DNA from: Planctomycetota bacterium
GTDB taxonomy: Bacteria > Planctomycetota > Phycisphaerae > Phycisphaerales > UBA1924
Direction of reading: 5' to 3'
DNA: 64,000 nt
Assembly (NCBI GenBank): GCA_020831805.1
Contig: JAFIFX010000010.1
Location: forward strand, 1-64,000
Shown: piece by piece, positions 59,360 to 64,000 of the stretch
How the letters are laid out: every line of letters starts with the position of its first letter
How positions within the stretch are numbered: position 1 is the first letter of the stretch
Program-made: the position numbers and the translations under genes
Notes under the pieces: model-generated
The model's database searches: none
Told to the model about the DNA's origin: nothing
Seen by the model: the letters and a program-made list of their open reading frames with translations, nothing else

Positions 59360-61348
59360 ATGGGCTCGTCGGACGTGTGCTGGGGAATCGAGATGGGCTT
59401 CGGCGCGATCAAGGCGCTCAAGCTCGAGCAGGACGGCGACGACCTGAAGGTGCTCGACTTCGCCGTGATCAACCACGCCAAGGTGCTGTCGACGCCGGAC
59501 CTGGACCAGGACGACGCGATGCGGGTGGCGCTGGGGACGCTGGCGAGCCAGAAGGACCTGAGCGGGGCGCGGATCTCGATCTCGCTGCCGGGTCACCAGA
59601 GCTTCGCCCGTTTCGCCAAGCTGCCGCCGGTGGACCCCAAGAAGGTGGCGGACATCGTCAAGTTCGAGGCGGTCCAGCAGATCCCGTTCCCGCTGGACGA
59701 GGTCGAGTGGGACTACCAGACCTTTGTTTCGCCCGACTCGCCGGACATCGAGGTGGGCATCTTCGCGGTGACGCGTGAGCGGATCAACAACCGCCTGTCG
59801 ATGCTGGCCGATGTGGGCCTGACGCCGGACTGGGCGACGATCTCGCCGGTGGCGGCGTACAACGCGATGGCGGTGGACCTGGGCTTCACCGAGGACAGCC
59901 CCGGCACGATCATCCTGGACATCGGCACGGTGGCGACGGACCTGATCATCGCCGAGGCGGGTCGGGTCTGGGTGCGGACCTTCCCGATCGGCGGGCACCA
60001 GTTCACCGAGGCGCTGGTCTCGGCGTTCAAGCTCAGCTACACCAAGGCCGAGAAGCTCAAGCGCGAGGCCGAGCAGACCAAGCACGCCCGCCATGTGTTC
60101 CAGGCCATGCGCCCGATCTTCGGGGATCTGGCCCAGGAGATCCAGCGCTCGATCGGCTTCTACCAGTCGGTGCACCCCGACGCGGACCTCAAGCGGCTGA
60201 TCGGCCTGGGCAGCACCTTCAAGCTGCCGGGGTTGCGCAAGTACCTCAAGCAGCAGTTGCAGCTCGATGTCTACCGCATCGAGCAGTTCAAGAAGCTCTC
60301 GCTCGACGGCCCGCAGGCTGGCGAGTTCCAGGCGGCATCGCTGAACCTGACCACCGCCTACGGCTGCGCCCTGCAGGCGCTTGGCCTGTCCCCCATGCGG
60401 GCCAACCTCATGCCCGTCACCGTGCTGCGTGACGCGATGTGGAAGCGCAAGGTCCCGTACTTCGCGGCGGCGGCCGGCCTGGCCGCGGCGACCGCCGGGG
60501 CGATGTTCGTCCGGCCGCTGATCGACTCGGCCGCCTTCCAGGGCGCCGAACGGCCGACCATCCTGCAGACCGTGGTGCGCGAGGCCACCTCGCTCTCGGC
60601 CGAGGCCCGCCAGGCGGGCGTGACCAGCGGGGCCGAGTCGGACCTCCGCGCGGCCCGCATCGTTTCGCTGCTCGACGGGCGCGGGCTGTATGGGTATGTG
60701 CTCAACGACGCAGCCCGGCTCGTGTCGCTGACCAACGAATCGGCCGAGCGTGCGGCCCGGACCGACCAGCGTCTGGCCGACGCCATGGCCGGCGGGCCGG
60801 CCATCGAGCTGGTCAACCTGCGGACCGCGTTCCGCGCGGGCGACGCCGGCGCCGACGCGATGGGCGGCATGGACCCCGATCCGTTCGCCGATCCCCGCAC
60901 GGGTCCCCGCCAGACCGGCGGGGACGCCACGCCGGCCGAGGCCCGCGGCAAGGACCGCGTGCGCGTCACAGGCACCTTCCGCGTCGCGGCGCCGAACATC
61001 GAGCGGTTCATGCTCGAGGTGCTCGAACCGGTGATCAAGGAACAGCTCGCCGGACAGGGCGAGGCCTACCGCGTGGTGGTCGGCCAGGTCCCCTGGGCCA
61101 TCGGCCAGGCGGGCGACGACTTCGGCGGGCGCGGCGGCGGGGCACGCCCGGGCACGGCGGCCCCCGACTGGCGCGACCCGGACCGTGGCGCGGGCGGACG
61201 AACCGCGCCGAGGGACTTCGGCCAGGGCGGTGATCCGAACCAGCTCGCGCCGTTGCCGCCGCCCCCGGCGGAGCGGCCCGGCATGCAGACCGTGACCGTC
61301 ACGTGGTACGCGGTGCTCGAGCCCCGCGCCGAAGGAGGTGACCTGTGA
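59360..61348 (+). CDS. pilM: Type IV pilus assembly protein PilM
   Basis: A 662-aa protein. The N-terminal about 360 residues form an actin-like ATPase fold of PilM type ('CWGIEMGFGAIKALKLEQ', 'LPGHQSFARFAKLPPVDPKKVADIVKFEAVQQIPFPLDEVEWDYQ', 'TIILDIGTVATDLIIAE', 'GGHQFTEALVSAF', 'LIGLGSTFKLPGLRKYLKQQL'). Unlike ordinary PilM (about 350 aa), it continues with a membrane helix ('VPYFAAAAGLAAATAGAMFV') and a periplasmic part of about 270 residues, ending in a strand-rich stretch ('TVTVTWYAVLE'). It may thus combine PilM with a PilN-like function. AAGGAG precedes the ATG. It overlaps the next gene by GTGA. Confidence 0.88.
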   Translation: MGSSDVCWGIEMGFGAIKALKLEQDGDDLKVLDFAVINHAKVLSTPDLDQDDAMRVALGTLASQKDLSGARISISLPGHQSFARFAKLPPVDPKKVADIVKFEAVQQIPFPLDEVEWDYQTFVSPDSPDIEVGIFAVTRERINNRLSMLADVGLTPDWATISPVAAYNAMAVDLGFTEDSPGTIILDIGTVATDLIIAEAGRVWVRTFPIGGHQFTEALVSAFKLSYTKAEKLKREAEQTKHARHVFQAMRPIFGDLAQEIQRSIGFYQSVHPDADLKRLIGLGSTFKLPGLRKYLKQQLQLDVYRIEQFKKLSLDGPQAGEFQAASLNLTTAYGCALQALGLSPMRANLMPVTVLRDAMWKRKVPYFAAAAGLAAATAGAMFVRPLIDSAAFQGAERPTILQTVVREATSLSAEARQAGVTSGAESDLRAARIVSLLDGRGLYGYVLNDAARLVSLTNESAERAARTDQRLADAMAGGPAIELVNLRTAFRAGDAGADAMGGMDPDPFADPRTGPRQTGGDATPAEARGKDRVRVTGTFRVAAPNIERFMLEVLEPVIKEQLAGQGEAYRVVVGQVPWAIGQAGDDFGGRGGGARPGTAAPDWRDPDRGAGGRTAPRDFGQGGDPNQLAPLPPPPAERPGMQTVTVTWYAVLEPRAEGGDL

Positions 61349-62748
61349 GTGGCGTGCTCGGCTGGGTGAAGAAAAACCTGATCATCGTCATCGCCGTGGT
61401 GCTCATCCTGGTGTTCCTGCCGGTGGGCTGGGTGTTCTCGTCGGGCTGGAACCAACGCGTCAAGAACGCCGCCACCCAGGCGTACAACAGCACCCGCGGC
61501 GAGCTGGACCGCGCCGGATCGGTGACTTACTCGCTGCCCGCGGTGCTCGAGGGTGAGCAGCCGATCTCCGAGTCGCGTGCGCCCAACCGGCGCGTGACCG
61601 AGTTCTTCCAGCAGCAGAAGGACATGCGCGTGGCGCAGGTCGAGGATGTCGTCCGTCGCGGCACGGCGTTCAACCGCGGTGATCACGCCGAGCTCGTCCC
61701 GGGCCTGCTGCCCCGGGCCGCCAACAACAGCGCCCTGCGTCTGCTGGGCCTGGAGATGGCCGAGCAGATCGCCGGGACGCGCGACTCGGCGGGCAATGTC
61801 ATCCGCCCGTCCGTCTACGACCAGCTCCTCCGGCGGCTCAACGCGGGCGGACCGCCCGATCCGGCCGAGCTGGGCGGCGTGCTGGCCGAGTTCGGCACCC
61901 GCGAGCGGGAACGCTTCAGCGCCGGGAGCACCGACGGACGCCTGACCGACGCCCAGAACCGGGAAATCGGCGAGGTGATGGTGCGCCGGCGTCTGCAGGA
62001 GTACGCCGGCCGCGCCCGTTCGCTGAACTTCTACGCCTCGATCGACGCCCTGCGCGGCGGTCAGGGCGACACCGGCTGGTCCCGGATCCCTTCCGTGCCG
62101 CCCTCCCAGAGCGAGATCACCGAGGCGCGGGCCTTCGTCTGGCTGTGGGACTACTGGGTCATCACCGATGTGCTCGAGGCCGTGGCCCTGGCGAACACCG
62201 ACCCGATCAGCGGCTCGATGACCGTGCCCGACGCGCCGATCAAGCGGGTCGAGCGCCTGCGAATCGCCGCGGTCGACCTCCCCGCGGCTGGCGGCGCCGA
62301 CGCGGGCGCGCAGGACGACTTCGGCTCGTTCGGCGGGCGTGACGCCTACGCGGGCGGCGATCCCTACGGCTCGCCGACCGGAGCGGCCCCGACCGGCCCC
62401 GTTTCCCACACCGGACGCACGGGCGACGACGCCTACGACATCCGGCGCGTCGAGCTGACCGTCATCGCCTCGTCCCGCGATCTGCCCCGCCTGTTCGAGG
62501 CCCTCGGCCGCGTCAACTACATGACCGTCACCGGCGTGCAGGTCGACCCGGTGGATGTCTGGGCCCACCTCGAATCGGGCTACTTCTACGGCGACGACCA
62601 TGTCGTCCGCGCCACGATCGACATCGAGACGGTCTGGCTGCGCTCCTGGACGCTCCCGCTCATGCCCGACCGGGTCCGCCAGGCCCTCGGCGCGCCGGTT
62701 GACGCCCCCGCGGGCGCCGGTGACACGGGTTTCGACGACGGTCCCTGA
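61345..62748 (+). CDS. Hypothetical PilM-operon membrane protein (PilN/PilO position)
   Basis: A 467-aa protein from GTG 61345. One N-terminal membrane helix ('NLIIVIAVVLILVFLPVGWVFSSGW'), then a periplasmic alpha-helical region and a C-terminal alpha/beta part ('VELTVIASSRDLPRLFEALGRVNYMTVTGVQVDPVD'), which looks like the ferredoxin-like fold of PilN/PilO proteins. No direct motif match. A Gly/Asp/Ala-rich linker ('GGADAGAQDDFGSFGGRD') separates the two. Translationally coupled to pilM. Confidence 0.7.
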   Translation: MSGVLGWVKKNLIIVIAVVLILVFLPVGWVFSSGWNQRVKNAATQAYNSTRGELDRAGSVTYSLPAVLEGEQPISESRAPNRRVTEFFQQQKDMRVAQVEDVVRRGTAFNRGDHAELVPGLLPRAANNSALRLLGLEMAEQIAGTRDSAGNVIRPSVYDQLLRRLNAGGPPDPAELGGVLAEFGTRERERFSAGSTDGRLTDAQNREIGEVMVRRRLQEYAGRARSLNFYASIDALRGGQGDTGWSRIPSVPPSQSEITEARAFVWLWDYWVITDVLEAVALANTDPISGSMTVPDAPIKRVERLRIAAVDLPAAGGADAGAQDDFGSFGGRDAYAGGDPYGSPTGAAPTGPVSHTGRTGDDAYDIRRVELTVIASSRDLPRLFEALGRVNYMTVTGVQVDPVDVWAHLESGYFYGDDHVVRATIDIETVWLRSWTLPLMPDRVRQALGAPVDAPAGAGDTGFDDGP

Positions 62749-62850
62749 TCCGTCCGGCCCGCTCCGGCGGGAACGGGCCGCGGAACGACGAGTGAACAGA
62801 CAACCACCGCGCCGCACGACGGCCGCACGAAACGCATCCGAGGCAACACC

Positions 62851-64000
62851 ATGAAGGTCAAGGGCATCAACCCGATCGAGCAGCACATCGAGAAAATCGT
62901 CCTGGGCCTGGTGCTCCTGGCCCTGCTCGCCGTGCTGGCGTTGCAGTTCCTCACGCAGCCGAACCAGGTGCAAGCGGGCACCCGGGCCGTGCCGCCGCAG
63001 GACGTGTTCGTCGTGCTCCAGCGTCAGGCAGAGTCGATCGACTCGCAGATCAAGGACACGGCCCCCGCCCTGCCCCCCGTGCAGGAGACGGACCTCGTCC
63101 AGCGCTACGACCGCGCCTTCGAAGGCGCGGCCAGCGGGCCGGTGCGCCTGGCCGCACCGCTCGGACGCCCCCTGAACATCGCCGCCGCGACCGGCGCGGA
63201 CATCGGCTCAGCCGGGCCGTCCTCGGACGAGGTGGCCGTCCTGCGGGTCCCGCGGACCTCCAAGCCCATGGCCGGCTCGCAGTGGGGCACGCTCGACCCG
63301 TTCGCCCTGATCGAAGTGCCCGAGTACGCCCGCTTCGTGCCCGAAGCGCAGCCGTACGACTTCCCCTCCGTGACAATCGAGGCCACCTTCTCCGGCACGG
63401 CCCTGCGCGAGGTGCTCAGCCCCGCCGAGGGCGCGGGCGTGCCCCGCCGCTTCTGGCAGGGCACGGGCATCGCCCTGCTCGGCTTCGAGGCCGAACGCCA
63501 GCGTCGGCTTCCCGACGGCTCCTGGTCCGACCCCGAGCCGATCACCCTGCCCCCCGGCTCGGCCCGGCCCACGCGCGCCGTCACGCCCGAGGACGGCCTG
63601 CCCGAACTGACCGAGGTGGTCAGCAACGCCAACGCCGCCGCCCCGGATGTCCAGCGTCCCCTGCTGCCCCCGATCATCGCCGGCCCCGAGTGGCTGCCCC
63701 CCAGCGAACGTGTGGCCGACGCCCGGACCCAGCTCTCCCGCGCCGACCGCATCCGCCGCGACCTTGAGCGGGCCGTGGCCGAACTCGAGCGGCTCGAGAG
63801 CCCCGGGGGCGCCCGAGACCCGCGCCAGCCCGCGGACCGCGAACGCCGCCCCACCGTGACCCGCGACCCAGGAGCCCCCACGCCGGCCAACCAGCGCCGC
63901 ATCGAACAGCTCCGGCGTCAGATCGAGGACTACCGCAACGAGCTGCGCGAGCTGGGCGAGCCCGACCCGACCCAGCAGACCGGCGTCGCCGGGCGCTCCG
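62851..64000 (+). CDS. Hypothetical PilM-operon membrane protein, truncated by window end
   Basis: An open reading frame of at least 383 codons without a stop up to the window end (absent from the ORF track for that reason). It starts 'MKVKGINPIEQHIEKIVLGLVLLALLAVLALQFL', a single membrane anchor, then a Pro-rich periplasmic part and a charged coiled-coil-like stretch near the end ('RRIEQLRRQIEDYRNELREL'). 'NPIEQHIEKIVLG' is a distinctive start. It lies 102 bp after the previous gene. It may play a PilP/PilO-type role in the pilus or type II secretion inner-membrane complex, by position only. Confidence 0.7.
   Translation, partial: MKVKGINPIEQHIEKIVLGLVLLALLAVLALQFLTQPNQVQAGTRAVPPQDVFVVLQRQAESIDSQIKDTAPALPPVQETDLVQRYDRAFEGAASGPVRLAAPLGRPLNIAAATGADIGSAGPSSDEVAVLRVPRTSKPMAGSQWGTLDPFALIEVPEYARFVPEAQPYDFPSVTIEATFSGTALREVLSPAEGAGVPRRFWQGTGIALLGFEAERQRRLPDGSWSDPEPITLPPGSARPTRAVTPEDGLPELTEVVSNANAAAPDVQRPLLPPIIAGPEWLPPSERVADARTQLSRADRIRRDLERAVAELERLESPGGARDPRQPADRERRPTVTRDPGAPTPANQRRIEQLRRQIEDYRNELRELGEPDPTQQTGVAGRS

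Overview
The window comes from a high-GC bacterium, most likely a planctomycete of the class Phycisphaerae. The main reasons are the many secreted proteins ending in a dockerin-like tail of the form 'CPADxNGDGxxNFFDxAAYLxLYNAGCP', a second short tail of the form 'PTPG...AGL...RRRR', and prepilin-like proteins sitting beside a PilM-type gene set. The taxonomic call is inference; no rRNA or other formal marker is present.

Region 1 (about 1-15 kb) is mostly housekeeping: mutY, an Nfu/NifU N-terminal-domain protein, purK, an LpxR-like outer-membrane deacylase, two membrane or unknown proteins, purE, a glycosyltransferase 2 gene, the c-di-AMP pair cdaA and a YbbR/CdaR-like gene, and an isolated atpA closed by a strong intrinsic terminator. 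REP-like hairpins lie beside mutY and upstream of the glycosyltransferase.

Region 2 (about 15.2-50.3 kb) is the striking part. Fifteen genes, all on the + strand, encode secreted proteins with unrelated bodies: VCBS/FG-GAP propellers, a reprolysin-like metalloprotease, 'LYAGG' repeat proteins, a P-domain protein, two polyglycine-hydrolase-like serine hydrolases, a subtilase, an esterase and a vanadium-haloperoxidase-like enzyme. All end in the same Cys-bracketed pair of dockerin-like EF-hand repeats. Many have a recognisable promoter (TTGnnn-N16-18-TAnnCT), a 20-90 nt leader and a GGAG-type ribosome binding site, and several are followed by intrinsic terminators, so they look like individually expressed cassettes. 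A few neighbours lack the tag: a lipase-like protein, a choice-of-anchor-R-like protein with a PTPG/RRRR tail, two tail-fibre-like paralogues and a minus-strand HTH protein. Inside this region, at 47.1-47.5 kb, is a chimeric pseudogene that fuses a copy of the start of the downstream epimerase gene to a copy of the end of the upstream haloperoxidase gene. That is the junction expected from a tandem duplication.

Region 3 (about 50.3-57.7 kb) holds an NAD-dependent epimerase, small membrane proteins, a family-4-like uracil-DNA glycosylase, a second PTPG/RRRR-tailed protein, an array of CACA(N4)TGTG palindromes in front of a prepilin-like / Cys-rich / MauE-like operon, and a minus-strand pair that includes a CusF-like lipoprotein. 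Region 4 (57.8-64 kb) has a MEMO-family protein with a PqqD-like N-terminal extension, and a pilM-led operon of three genes, the last cut off by the window end.

Taken together, the window suggests a cell with a large outward-facing inventory of tagged hydrolases and binding proteins. The tag behaves like an exchangeable 3' module. No cohesin-like partner is visible here.
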